A DNA stretch of 7,715 bases from an uncultured Actinomycetes bacterium. GTDB taxonomy: Bacteria > Actinomycetota > Acidimicrobiia > Acidimicrobiales > RAAP-2. Both the position numbers and the translations under genes were made by a program. Location: positions 1 through 7,715 of the forward strand of contig CAITOG010000022.1 in the NCBI GenBank assembly GCA_903893955.1, given 5' to 3'. Below the pieces are notes generated by a model that worked only from the letters and a program-made list of their open reading frames with translations, did not search any database and was not told the origin of the DNA. Shown in pieces: positions 1 through 7,200 of the stretch (the first letter of the stretch is position 1; each line of letters begins with the position of its first letter).

Positions 1-1362
1 CAGGCGCTGGTCGCGCTGTGCAACGCAGTCGAGGTTCACGCAGTACGTGTCCGACTCGCCGTCGAGCCGGACGAGACGACCGTCGCATGCCGGGCACGAC
101 TCCGGGAACGTCCAGCGCTTCGGCCGGCGTCGACCCTTCTCGGTCACTGCGCCGACCACCTCAGGGATCACGTCGCCTGCCTTGTGGATCACGACCAGGT
201 CGCCTGGCCGGACGTCCTTGAGAGCGACCTGGTCCTCGTTGTGGAGAGTGGCGAAGGTGACGGTCGAGCCACCGACGAAGACAGGCTCGAGCACAGCGTA
301 CGGCGTCGCCCGTCCGGTTCGGCCGATCGAGACCTCGATCGCCAACAGCCTGGTCGTCCGCTCCTCGGGGGGCAGCTTGCGAGCGATCGCCCAACGTGGT
401 GCCCTGCTCGTCGAACCCGCCCGGTCCCGAAGCTCGAGGTCGTCGAGCTTCACCACCACGCCATCCATCTCATAGGCGAGGTCGTGGCGGTGCCGCTCGA
501 GCTCGTGACTCCGCTCGAGCACCGCATCGATCCCCACCACCGAGGCCACGTCGCCTGAGGTGGGCAGTCCCGCCGCGGAGAGTGCTGCGAGGAGGGCCGC
601 GTGCGAGCTGGCGGCGAAGGGACTCGACGCGGGGACGTCCTCGAGGAGCCCAAGCTGATAGGCCAAGAACGCCAAGGGCCTGGTCGCCGTCACGGCAGGG
701 TCCTTCTGGCGAAGCGCACCGGCGGCAGCATTGCGAGGGTTGACGAATCGCTTAAGCCCTTCTGCCTCCTGGCGTCGGTTGAGCTCGGCGAAGGCGTCGG
801 TCGGCAGGTAGATCTCTCCCCTGATCTCGAGGACCCTCGGATACGGCCCACCGGCTGGATCGAGCTGGTGCGGCAGCGAGCGAATCGTCGCGACGTTGGC
901 GGTCACGTCCTCGCCCGTGACGCCATCACCTCGGGTCGCGGCTTGGACGAGGATGCCGTCGACATAGGTCAGCGACATCGCCACGCCGTCCACCTTCGGC
1001 TCGACAGAGAAGCGCAGATCGTCGACGTCGTCTCGCTCGAGGGCTCGGGCGAGCCGTTCGGACCACGCCACGACCTCATCGTCATCGAACGCGTTGTCGA
1101 GACTCATCATCCGAACTGCATGGGTCACTGGTTCAAACAAGCCCGACGGCGCCGCACCGACCGCCTGCCCAGGGCTCGCCTCATCAGCCAGCTCAGGGTG
1201 CGCCGCCTCCAGTCGTCGCAGCTCGGTGACCAACATGTCGTAGTCGGCGTCGGGGATCTCTGGAGCGTCGAGGGCGTGGTAGCGCTCGTTGTGGTGGGCG
1301 ACCTGTCGGCGTAGCTCGTCGATCCGCTCGGCAGGGTCGTCAGGGATGCCGTCCAAGATCAT
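1..1362 (-). CDS. ligA: NAD-dependent DNA ligase LigA (partial, 3' end outside window)
   Basis: Seals nicks in duplex DNA during replication and repair, using NAD+ to adenylate itself and releasing NMN. The 454 codons visible, with no stop before the window edge, cover the N-terminal two-thirds of a protein that is usually near 680-700 residues. Seen in order: the NAD-binding Ia domain (residues about 10-60, with RYHALDAP and PDADYD), MMSLDNAF (85-92), the adenylation motif EPKVDG with the AMP-accepting Lys123, the OB-fold region, and a Zn finger with Cys423, Cys426, Cys441 and Cys446. The helix-hairpin-helix and BRCT domains should lie beyond position 1. The ATG at 1362-1360 overlaps the mnmA stop as ATGA, which suggests translational coupling. 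All catalytic residues seen are intact. The identification is secure from the motifs. Confidence 0.97.
   Translation of the reverse strand, partial: MILDGIPDDPAERIDELRRQVAHHNERYHALDAPEIPDADYDMLVTELRRLEAAHPELADEASPGQAVGAAPSGLFEPVTHAVRMMSLDNAFDDDEVVAWSERLARALERDDVDDLRFSVEPKVDGVAMSLTYVDGILVQAATRGDGVTGEDVTANVATIRSLPHQLDPAGGPYPRVLEIRGEIYLPTDAFAELNRRQEAEGLKRFVNPRNAAAGALRQKDPAVTATRPLAFLAYQLGLLEDVPASSPFAASSHAALLAALSAAGLPTSGDVASVVGIDAVLERSHELERHRHDLAYEMDGVVVKLDDLELRDRAGSTSRAPRWAIARKLPPEERTTRLLAIEVSIGRTGRATPYAVLEPVFVGGSTVTFATLHNEDQVALKDVRPGDLVVIHKAGDVIPEVVGAVTEKGRRRPKRWTFPESCPACDGRLVRLDGESDTYCVNLDCVAQRDQRL
1359..1362 (-). other. ATGA stop/start overlap, mnmA to ligA
   Basis: Read on the minus strand the four bases are ATGA: the ATG starts ligA and the TGA ends mnmA. 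This arrangement usually means the downstream gene is translated by terminating or re-initiating ribosomes. There is only a weak G-rich stretch upstream (GGGGTGG), so ligA translation probably depends on mnmA translation. Confidence 0.9.
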
Positions 1363-2408
1363 CGGATGACCACCCCGGAGCCGAGGACCACCTCTGGGTC
1401 ATCAGCTCGGTACATCGCCGCTGTCTGCCCCGGTGCGACGGGCGAGGAGGGCGCACCGAGCGCAAGGTGATCCCCACGCCAGATCGCCGGGATCGCCGCC
1501 GCGTGAGATCGCAGCTGGACCACGACCGGTGTTCCCGCGCTGAGAGGCGCAGCTGTCCAGGTGATCGATGACGGATCCAGCGCCACGGCGTCGATGAGCG
1601 AGGACGCAGGATCAGCGACGAGCACCGCCCGTCGCGCCACATCGATCTCGACGGCGACCCGTCGCTGACCCGAGTCATCGACGCCGAGCCCGCGTCGCTG
1701 GCCAACGGTGACGAGCTCGAGCTCCTCGACGTGGCCAACCTCCTCGTTGGTGCCGAGATCGATGAGCGTGCCTCGGTGCAACGAGATCCGGTCACCCAGG
1801 AAGCGGCGGCGACCACCTGACGACTCGATGAAGCACGTGTCCTGGCTCTCCGCCTTCGCCGAGGTGACCAGACCACGCGATCGCGCGAGCTCTCGCACCT
1901 CGGACTTGGTCATCTCCCCGACCGGCAGAAGCAGCATCGCCAGCTGGTCGGGACCGAGCATCGAGAGCACGTACGACTGGTCTTTGGCGAGGTCATGGCC
2001 TCGTCGAAGCTCGACGCCATGGTCTGTCACCTTGACCTTGGCGTGGTGCCCAGAGGCCACGCGTTCGAAGCCGAGCCGTCGTGCGCTCTCGAGCAGGAGA
2101 TCGAACTTGAGATGCCGGTTGCACTCGATGCAGGGGTTCGGCGTCGATCCCGCCTGATGAGCGGCGACATAGGGGTCGACCACAAGCCGATTGAACTCAT
2201 CAGCCATGTTGAAGACGTGGTGATCGATCCCGAGCTGCCCAGCGACACGTCGTGCGTCTTCGACATCAGCCACCGAACAGCAACCCTTATCGGACGCACC
2301 GCCCCACAGCCGGAGGGTGACACCTGTCACCTCATGGCCCTGCTCCTGGAGCACCAGAGCGGCGACAGAGGAGTCCACCCCTCCTGACATGGCTACGAGC
2401 ACTCGCAC
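1359..2408 (-). CDS. mnmA: tRNA-specific 2-thiouridylase MnmA
   Basis: Activates U34 of Lys, Glu and Gln tRNAs with ATP and inserts sulfur to give 2-thiouridine. The 349-residue product is slightly shorter than the E. coli enzyme (about 368). It has the PP-loop SGGVDSSVAA (residues 8-17), NPCIECNRHLKF with the first catalytic Cys93, GHHAKV (120-125), KDQSYVL (142-148), QDTCFIE with the second catalytic Cys192, and TVGQRRGLG at the start of the C-terminal beta-barrel part. The start is GTG at 2408; the frame has a TAG stop at 2420-2418, so no longer start exists. There is no strong Shine-Dalgarno sequence, but TAGGTT lies 6 nt before the GTG. It follows the cysteine desulfurase by 21 nt, and that enzyme is the likely sulfur donor. 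ligA overlaps its stop. Confidence 0.97.
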   Translation of the reverse strand: MRVLVAMSGGVDSSVAALVLQEQGHEVTGVTLRLWGGASDKGCCSVADVEDARRVAGQLGIDHHVFNMADEFNRLVVDPYVAAHQAGSTPNPCIECNRHLKFDLLLESARRLGFERVASGHHAKVKVTDHGVELRRGHDLAKDQSYVLSMLGPDQLAMLLLPVGEMTKSEVRELARSRGLVTSAKAESQDTCFIESSGGRRRFLGDRISLHRGTLIDLGTNEEVGHVEELELVTVGQRRGLGVDDSGQRRVAVEIDVARRAVLVADPASSLIDAVALDPSSITWTAAPLSAGTPVVVQLRSHAAAIPAIWRGDHLALGAPSSPVAPGQTAAMYRADDPEVVLGSGVVIR

Positions 2409-2414
2409 AGAGCC

Positions 2415-2420
2415 AACCTA
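2415..2420 (-). promoter_or_regulatory. candidate leaderless -10 element before mnmA (TAGGTT)
   Basis: The minus strand reads TAGGTT, then six bases, then the GTG start of mnmA, in the 21-nt gap after the desulfurase stop. It fits the actinobacterial TANNNT -10 consensus at a spacing that would start transcription at or next to the GTG. No TTGACA-like -35 box is obvious. The AGG inside it could instead act as a weak Shine-Dalgarno sequence about 8 nt from the start, so the call is tentative. Confidence 0.4.
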
Positions 2421-2429
2421 GCGACCGGA

Positions 2430-3611
2430 TCACCCAGAAGATCGAAGCGCCTCGACCGAGCGGATGACCGCCTGAGCAGCGGCGTCGACCTCGTCGTCGG
2501 TCGTGCTCGTCGCCAAGGTGAGGCGAAGTGCCCCGCGGGCGCGCGCCTCGTCGATCCCCATGGCGAGCAAGGTCGGGCTGGCGGTCGGCGCGCCTGATGA
2601 GCAAGCGGAGCCTGCCGCAGCGCACACACCGGCTTGGTCGAGGAGCAAGAGGAGCTCCTCGCTCCTGACGCCATCAAAGGTCAAATGGAGGTGGCCGGCC
2701 AGCCGATCGGCACCGGCGCCCGTCACCATGGCGCCAGGGATGGTCGCCACGATGGTGGCCGCCAGGTGGTCTCGTCGAGCTACGAGCTGGGTGACGGAAC
2801 CGTCAGCCAGCTCACGGGCCACCTCCTCGAGCGCGACCGCCAGCGCCAGCGCACCCGGGATGTTCTCGGTGCCGGCCCGACGGCTTCGCTGCTGCGGACC
2901 ACCGACAAGGATCCCGTGGAGCGCGAGGTCGGGTGGGGCGACGAGCACGCCGGTCCCGATCGGCGCGCCGATCTTCTGGCCGGCGATCGACACCAGGTCG
3001 ACGGCGTCGGTCACGGCGCGGAGGTCATGGGTCGATGCAGCAGCCACGGCATCGCTGTGGAACCGGACCGAGACGCCGCGATCGCGCAGGGCTTCGCTGA
3101 GCTCGATGACCGGCTGGACGACGCCCGTCTCCCCATTTGCAGCCATGACAGAGACGAGGCTGCCGTCGTCGATCCGCTCCACCGCTTCGGCCACGTCGAG
3201 CCGGCCCTCATGGTCGACGCCAAGGACCACGAGCGCCACGTCATGGTGCGCTGCGAGTTGCGCTGCGGCGGCTGCGACACCGGGGTGCTCGATCGCTGAG
3301 ATCACGACCGAGGACGGCCGCGGGCTGCCCAGGAGCGCGAGGTTGTCCGCCTCGCTGCCGCCTGAGGTGATGACGATGGCCGACGGGGTCGTTCCAAGCA
3401 CCGCCGCGATCCGCTCCCGGGCCTCGTCGAGCCGAGAGGCCGCCGCCCGAGCGAGTCGATGAGCTCCCGATGGATTCGGTGGCGTGCCAGTGATCGCGTC
3501 GACGTAGACCGCCAGGCTTGCGGCTCGCACCGGCGTCCCCGCCGCATGGTCGAGGAAGATGGGGCGCCGCCCCTCAGGCAACGAAGACCGTCTTGGCGTT
3601 GCAGAACTCAC
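2430..3611 (-). CDS. iscS: Cysteine desulfurase (class-V aminotransferase, NifS/IscS family)
   Basis: PLP enzyme that removes sulfur from L-cysteine as a Cys persulfide, giving alanine. Its likely acceptor is the neighbouring MnmA, and perhaps Fe-S assembly. Seen with GTG-3611 numbering: FLDHAAGTP (19-27), NPSGAHRLA (46-54), GGSEADNLAL (84-93), EHPG with the PLP-stacking His109, ANGETG (158-163), HSDAV with Asp187, the Schiff-base Lys213 in AGQKIGAP, GTENIPG (246-252), and the catalytic loop GSACSSG with Cys336. Two positions that usually contact PLP differ from the family: Gln of DAVQA is Ala190, and His before the lysine is Gln212. The start is uncertain. GTG 3611 overlaps the upstream dehydrogenase by 38 nt and adds an N-terminal tail; TTG at 3581 gives an 8-nt overlap and a more usual length. 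The symbol is by family and context. Confidence 0.92.
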   Translation of the reverse strand: MSSATPRRSSLPEGRRPIFLDHAAGTPVRAASLAVYVDAITGTPPNPSGAHRLARAAASRLDEARERIAAVLGTTPSAIVITSGGSEADNLALLGSPRPSSVVISAIEHPGVAAAAAQLAAHHDVALVVLGVDHEGRLDVAEAVERIDDGSLVSVMAANGETGVVQPVIELSEALRDRGVSVRFHSDAVAAASTHDLRAVTDAVDLVSIAGQKIGAPIGTGVLVAPPDLALHGILVGGPQQRSRRAGTENIPGALALAVALEEVARELADGSVTQLVARRDHLAATIVATIPGAMVTGAGADRLAGHLHLTFDGVRSEELLLLLDQAGVCAAAGSACSSGAPTASPTLLAMGIDEARARGALRLTLATSTTDDEVDAAAQAVIRSVEALRSSG

Positions 3612-4938
3612 GCATCCCCACTGCGGCCAGCTCGCGTCCGTAGCCGGATCGCTTGATGCCGCCGAAGGGGAGCTCAGGCGTCGACGCCACGATGGCGTTC
3701 ACAAAGACCATGCCGGCCTCAAGGCCAGCGATCCCCTGCGCTTGCTCGTCAGGATCCTCGGCCCAGATGCTCGACCCAAGGCCCCACGGCGTGTTGTTGC
3801 CGAGTGCGACGGCCTCGTCCAGGTTTGCCACTGGATAGACGACGGCGACAGGGCCGAAGATCTCTTCGACGCCGGCCCGCATCGCCGAGGTCACACCGGT
3901 GAGCACGGTCGGTCGATAGAAGAAGCCCGGGCCGTCCACCTGGTGGCCACCAGCGGTCGCCGTAGCCCCCTTGGCGAGCGCGTCAGCAACCTGCTCGGCC
4001 ACCTCGTCGCGCTGGTCGGCAGAGACCAACGGACCGACATTGGTAGCGGGATCCATCGGGTCACCGACCACGAGCGCGTCCATCGCCTCTGAGAACCGGG
4101 CCATGAACTCCTCAGCGAGGGACTCGACGACGATGAACCGCTTCGCCGCGATGCACGACTGTCCGTTGTTCTGCACTCGGCCGGTCACCGCCATCGGGAT
4201 CACGCGGTCCAAGTCGGCTGAGGCTGCGACGATGAACGGGTCGGAGCCACCAAGCTCGAGCACGCACTTCTTGAGGACGCTGCCTGCCGCGGAGGCGACC
4301 GACTGGCCTGCCGCCTCGGAACCGGTCAAGGTGACCGCAGCGATCCGCTCATCACGGATGACGTCCGCCACCCGAGAGCCCGGGATGAAGAGGTTGACGA
4401 AGCACCCTTCTGGGAAGCCTGCGCGGCGAAAGAGGTTCTCGAGCAGGAGCGCTGACTCTGGCACGTTCGACGCGTGCTTGAGCACGCCGGTGTTGCCCGC
4501 CATGAGCGCTGGCGCAGCGAAGCGGACTACCTGCCACAGCGGAAAGTTCCACGGCATGACCGCGAGGACGACACCGAGGGGCTCGTAGCGCACCGAGCTG
4601 GTGGTCGCCGGTGACGAGATCTCCTCAGCGGCCAGCATGCGCTCCGCGTGCTCGGCGTAGTACCGCATCGTCATGGCGCACTTGGCGACCTCACCCTTGG
4701 CCGCGGCGAAGGTCTTGCCCATCTCCTTGGTCAGGACCTCGGCGAGGACCGGGAGCTCACCTTCGAGCAGCTCCGCTGCCGAGGTCATCAGCCGTGAGCG
4801 CTCGAGCAGGGTCGTGGTCTGCCACTCAGCCTGCGCCGCGTGGGCCAAGGCGAGACGGGCGTCGACTTCCTCGGGCGTGTGATCGTCGTAGGTTGCGGCA
4901 ACTTCACCGGTGGCGGGGTTCACTGAAACGTAGGGCAT
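3574..4938 (-). CDS. gabD1: Succinate-semialdehyde dehydrogenase-type aldehyde dehydrogenase (GabD1/Sad group)
   Basis: NAD(P)+-dependent oxidation of an aldehyde to a carboxylate; relatives oxidise succinate semialdehyde to succinate. The 454-residue product has the ALDH landmarks in order: PWNFPLWQVVRFAAPALMAG with Asn131, the cofactor-contacting Lys154 (VLKHASN), TGSEAAG (205-211), the general-base Glu228 in LELGGSDPFIV, and nucleophile Cys262 in NNGQSCIAAKRF. The C-terminal PELPFGGIKRSGYGREL is typical of the group. The overall pattern is close to what I recall of mycobacterial GabD1; substrate is inferred from this. I chose ATG 4938 because MPYVSVNPATGE matches the family N-terminus. An upstream in-frame start at 5034 would overlap the preceding gene and add 32 residues of unrelated sequence. 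It lies 31 nt after the synthetase and overlaps the desulfurase start. No good Shine-Dalgarno sequence is seen. Confidence 0.93.
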   Translation of the reverse strand: MPYVSVNPATGEVAATYDDHTPEEVDARLALAHAAQAEWQTTTLLERSRLMTSAAELLEGELPVLAEVLTKEMGKTFAAAKGEVAKCAMTMRYYAEHAERMLAAEEISSPATTSSVRYEPLGVVLAVMPWNFPLWQVVRFAAPALMAGNTGVLKHASNVPESALLLENLFRRAGFPEGCFVNLFIPGSRVADVIRDERIAAVTLTGSEAAGQSVASAAGSVLKKCVLELGGSDPFIVAASADLDRVIPMAVTGRVQNNGQSCIAAKRFIVVESLAEEFMARFSEAMDALVVGDPMDPATNVGPLVSADQRDEVAEQVADALAKGATATAGGHQVDGPGFFYRPTVLTGVTSAMRAGVEEIFGPVAVVYPVANLDEAVALGNNTPWGLGSSIWAEDPDEQAQGIAGLEAGMVFVNAIVASTPELPFGGIKRSGYGRELAAVGMREFCNAKTVFVA

Positions 4939-4969
4939 TTCCACATTCTTGCAGAGGACCGACGACGGA

Positions 4970-6349
4970 TTACCCCAGGTCCAACCCCAGGTGGCGCACG
5001 ATCTCGCGCCGAAGCACCTTGCCAGTGGGGCCAACCGGCAGCGTCGAGGTCACGTACACCGATTTCGGTCGCTTGAAGGGAGCAAGCAGTGCCCGACTCG
5101 CCTGGCGAACACGCTCCTCGTCCACGCTCGGAGCGCCGACGATCGCCGCGCACACCCGCTGCCCCCACTCCGGATCGTCGAGACCGAAGACACAGACCTC
5201 GTCGACGCCATCGATCTCTAGGAGTGCCGCCTCGATCTCGGCGGGATACACGTTGACGCCACCGGTGATGATCAAGTCTGTCCGACGGCCTGTCAGGTAG
5301 AGGCAGCCAGCCTCGTCGAGCGTTCCGACATCACCGACGCTGAACGAGCTGCCCCGCCATGCGGCTTCGGTTGCCGCAGGGTCGTTGAAGTAGGAGAAGC
5401 GAGCGAAGTCTGGGACCTCACACCAGATCGTCCCGACGCCATCACCGCCATCCTCGACCTCGTCGAGTGGCTCGATCGAGAGCCGTCGACCCGGACGAGC
5501 CCGGCCGACCGTCCCTGGACGCTCCCGCCACTCTTTCGTCGAACAGGTCGTGAACTGACCCTCGGTCGCCCCATAGAACTCCCAGAGCACGTCATCCGCC
5601 ACCCGCTCGATCGCTGCCTCCTTGAGCACCGGAGGACACGCGGCACCAGCGTGGGCCAGCAGCCTGAGGGAGTCGAACCGCTCCTCGGGGCCGAGCTCGG
5701 CGAGCCCGAGGAGCCGTTGGAGATGTGTCGGCACCAAGAACGCAGTGGTCGGGCGAACCTGACGCAAGGTGGCCAGCGCAGTCGCAGCATCGAACCGTGA
5801 CAGGATCGCCAACGAGCCGCCGGAGAGGAGTGTGCCGGCGCTGAATCGAACCGCGACGGTGTGGTACATCGGCGAGCACACCATGTGGAGGTCGTCCGCC
5901 GAGAACCCCCATGTGCTCGCCTCGTCCTCGAACACGGCACGAGCAGTCCTCTCGTCCCACACGCCCGAGGTGACCCCCTTGGCCCGACCGGTCGTGCCTG
6001 ACGTGTAGTGCATCGGCCTCGTCAGCGGCCACGGCGCCATCTCCACTCGCCGGGCGGCAAAGAGGCGATGGAGCGCGTCCTCGTCGAGGATCTGCATCGT
6101 CGGTGCACAGTCGGCGAGGAGCGCGTCCCGCTCATGTTCGAGAAGGTTCGCGTTCAGCAGCACCGGAATGATGCCGACACGAGCCGCTCCGAGGACGGCG
6201 AACAACAGCTCAGCTGACGAGCCGAGCGAGAACGCCACCCGCTCCCCTGGCGTGATGCCCGCCGAGGTCAAGTAGCCGGCGACTGCGGCCATCTTCGGTT
6301 CCGCCTCGGCCGACGAGATCACCTCGACACGTGCGGGTTGCGCGCTCAC
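4970..6349 (-). CDS. Short AMP-forming acyl-CoA synthetase/ligase (ANL superfamily)
   Basis: Predicted to activate a carboxylate with ATP to an acyl-adenylate and then usually transfer it to CoA; the acid is unknown. Seen: P-loop YTSGTTGRAKGV (115-126), YGATEG (259-264), GDVG with Asp340, GRRTDLIITGGVNVYPAEIE (354-373) at the domain hinge, and the C-terminal catalytic Lys444 in PVGPTGK. At 459 residues it is shorter than the usual 500-550. The first motif-like region (GERVAFSLGSSAELLFAVLGAARVG split over 35-59) comes very early, and the stretch between it and the P-loop is compressed. The short N-terminus is real in this sequence: the frame has a TGA stop at 6379-6377 and no start codon between it and GTG 6349. 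It is first in the minus-strand operon and divergent from a sirtuin gene. Lys444 sits in PXXXXGK, the motif recognised by lysine acetyltransferases on such enzymes. Confidence 0.93.
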   Translation of the reverse strand: MSAQPARVEVISSAEAEPKMAAVAGYLTSAGITPGERVAFSLGSSAELLFAVLGAARVGIIPVLLNANLLEHERDALLADCAPTMQILDEDALHRLFAARRVEMAPWPLTRPMHYTSGTTGRAKGVTSGVWDERTARAVFEDEASTWGFSADDLHMVCSPMYHTVAVRFSAGTLLSGGSLAILSRFDAATALATLRQVRPTTAFLVPTHLQRLLGLAELGPEERFDSLRLLAHAGAACPPVLKEAAIERVADDVLWEFYGATEGQFTTCSTKEWRERPGTVGRARPGRRLSIEPLDEVEDGGDGVGTIWCEVPDFARFSYFNDPAATEAAWRGSSFSVGDVGTLDEAGCLYLTGRRTDLIITGGVNVYPAEIEAALLEIDGVDEVCVFGLDDPEWGQRVCAAIVGAPSVDEERVRQASRALLAPFKRPKSVYVTSTLPVGPTGKVLRREIVRHLGLDLG

Positions 6350-6357
6350 GGCACGGG

Positions 6358-6363
6358 ACCCTA
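6358..6363 (-). promoter_or_regulatory. candidate leaderless -10 element for the operon (TAGGGT)
   Basis: The minus strand reads TAGGGT, eight bases, then the GTG start of the acyl-CoA synthetase. This matches the TANNNT -10 consensus, and the usual 6-7 nt to the start site would put +1 within one or two bases of the GTG. It is the only good promoter-like hexamer I see for the five-gene operon. No clear -35 box is present. The AGGG could alternatively serve as a Shine-Dalgarno sequence with about 9 nt spacing. Confidence 0.5.
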
Positions 6364-6392
6364 GCCGGCTGACGGCTCACGCCTCGAGGTGC

Positions 6393-6398
6393 CACACT
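6393..6398 (+). promoter_or_regulatory. weak candidate -10 before the sirtuin (CACACT)
   Basis: CACACT ends 7 nt before the sirtuin ATG. It matches TANNNT at the A and final T but not the first T. No Shine-Dalgarno sequence lies within 15 nt of the ATG (the nearest, GAGG, is 17 nt away), so a leaderless or near-leaderless start is the simplest reading, though the hexamer is poor. Confidence 0.25.
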
Positions 6399-6405
6399 GC
6401 TGGTC

Positions 6406-7200
6406 ATGTCTGCGTATGACCCGGTCGGAACCGCTCGAACAGCCATCGCGAACGCAAGTCGGATCGTCGTGCTCACCGGTGCTGGCATCTCCACCGACTC
6501 AGGCATCCCCGACTTCCGCGGACCCGAAGGGGTGTGGACCAAGGACCCTGACGCCGAGATGCTGTCGAGCTTCGACGTGTGGGTGAGCGACCCCGAGGTT
6601 CGCCGTCGAGCATGGGCGAGTCGGCTCACGTCCCCCTTCGCCGTGGCGGCACCCAACCGAGGACATCGAGCGATCACCACGATCGATGAGAGCGGACGCC
6701 TCGAGCTCCTCGTCACCCAGAACATCGATCGACTCCATCACCGTGCGGGGACCTCGCCCGATCGCATCGTGGAGATCCACGGCAACGCCCATGAGTCGGT
6801 GTGCCTCGAGTGCGGTGATCATCAGCCCATCGACGCAACGCTGGCCCGGGTCGAAGCCGGTGACCCCGAGCCTCTGTGCGAGGCAATCGTCGATGGACAC
6901 GCGTGCGGCGGGATGCTCAAGTCGGCGACCATCAGCTTCGGGCAGGCTCTCATCGCAGAGGACCTCGAGCGCGCGCAGCTCGCTGCGGCGTCGTGCGATC
7001 TCCTGCTCGCAGTGGGGTCGACGCTGAGCGTCTATCCGGTCGCCGGGCTGGTCCCTCTCGCAGGCGCGAGCGGTGCAACCCTCATCATCGTCAACGGCGA
7101 TCCCACGGCGATGGACGGTCTTGCCGACCTCGTCCTCCACGCCGACATCTCGACGACCCTCGACGAGCTGGTCGAAGGCCTGCCCGACCTCCCGGGCTGA
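6406..7200 (+). CDS. Sirtuin: NAD-dependent protein deacylase (Sir2 family)
   Basis: Removes acyl groups from lysines using NAD+, giving nicotinamide and O-acyl-ADP-ribose. The 264-residue protein shows LTGAGISTDSGIPDFRGPEGVW (split over 23-44), TQNIDRLHHRAG (104-115), the catalytic His125 in HGN, Zn ligands Cys133/Cys136 and Cys158/Cys167, GGMLKSATISFGQ (168-180) and GSTLSVYPVAGL for the NAD pocket. FRGPxGVW resembles the SIRT6/7-like group; the Tyr/Arg pattern of desuccinylases is not evident. The second zinc pair is spaced C-x8-C, whereas C-x2-C is usual, so a small insertion sits in the zinc module. ATG 6406 is the first start after an in-frame TGA at 6370-6372. It diverges from the acyl-CoA synthetase and ends directly against a convergent small gene. 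Substrate is unknown; the synthetase is a plausible one by context. Confidence 0.95.
   Translation: MSAYDPVGTARTAIANASRIVVLTGAGISTDSGIPDFRGPEGVWTKDPDAEMLSSFDVWVSDPEVRRRAWASRLTSPFAVAAPNRGHRAITTIDESGRLELLVTQNIDRLHHRAGTSPDRIVEIHGNAHESVCLECGDHQPIDATLARVEAGDPEPLCEAIVDGHACGGMLKSATISFGQALIAEDLERAQLAAASCDLLLAVGSTLSVYPVAGLVPLAGASGATLIIVNGDPTAMDGLADLVLHADISTTLDELVEGLPDLPG

Larger units (their letters stand above)
6350..6405. promoter_or_regulatory. 56-bp divergent intergenic promoter region
   Basis: Holds the start signals for both the minus-strand operon and the plus-strand sirtuin, so the two must share control DNA. It contains TAGGGT facing the operon and an imperfect CACACT facing the sirtuin. Two 8-bp perfect palindromes, AGCCGGCT (6363-6370) and CCTCGAGG (6382-6389), have centres 19 bp apart and could be operator half-sites, though short palindromes are common at this GC content. 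Confidence 0.55.

Noticed and set aside
601..1314. Long plus-strand open frame antisense to ligA
   Set aside because: Shadow of ligA in high-GC DNA; no recognisable domain, while the minus strand has the full ligase motifs.
2503..3462. 319-codon plus-strand open frame opposite the desulfurase
   Set aside because: Low-complexity Ser/Ala/Arg-rich translation typical of an antisense frame; the minus strand encodes the clear PLP enzyme.
4939..5034. Extended N-terminus of the aldehyde dehydrogenase from 5034
   Set aside because: It would overlap the synthetase and add 32 residues unlike the family; MPYVSVNPATGE at 4938 fits the known N-terminus.
6363..6389. Two 8-bp palindromes as a regulator operator
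   Set aside because: Short palindromes are frequent at this GC content and the two differ in sequence; kept only as a remark in the divergent region entry.
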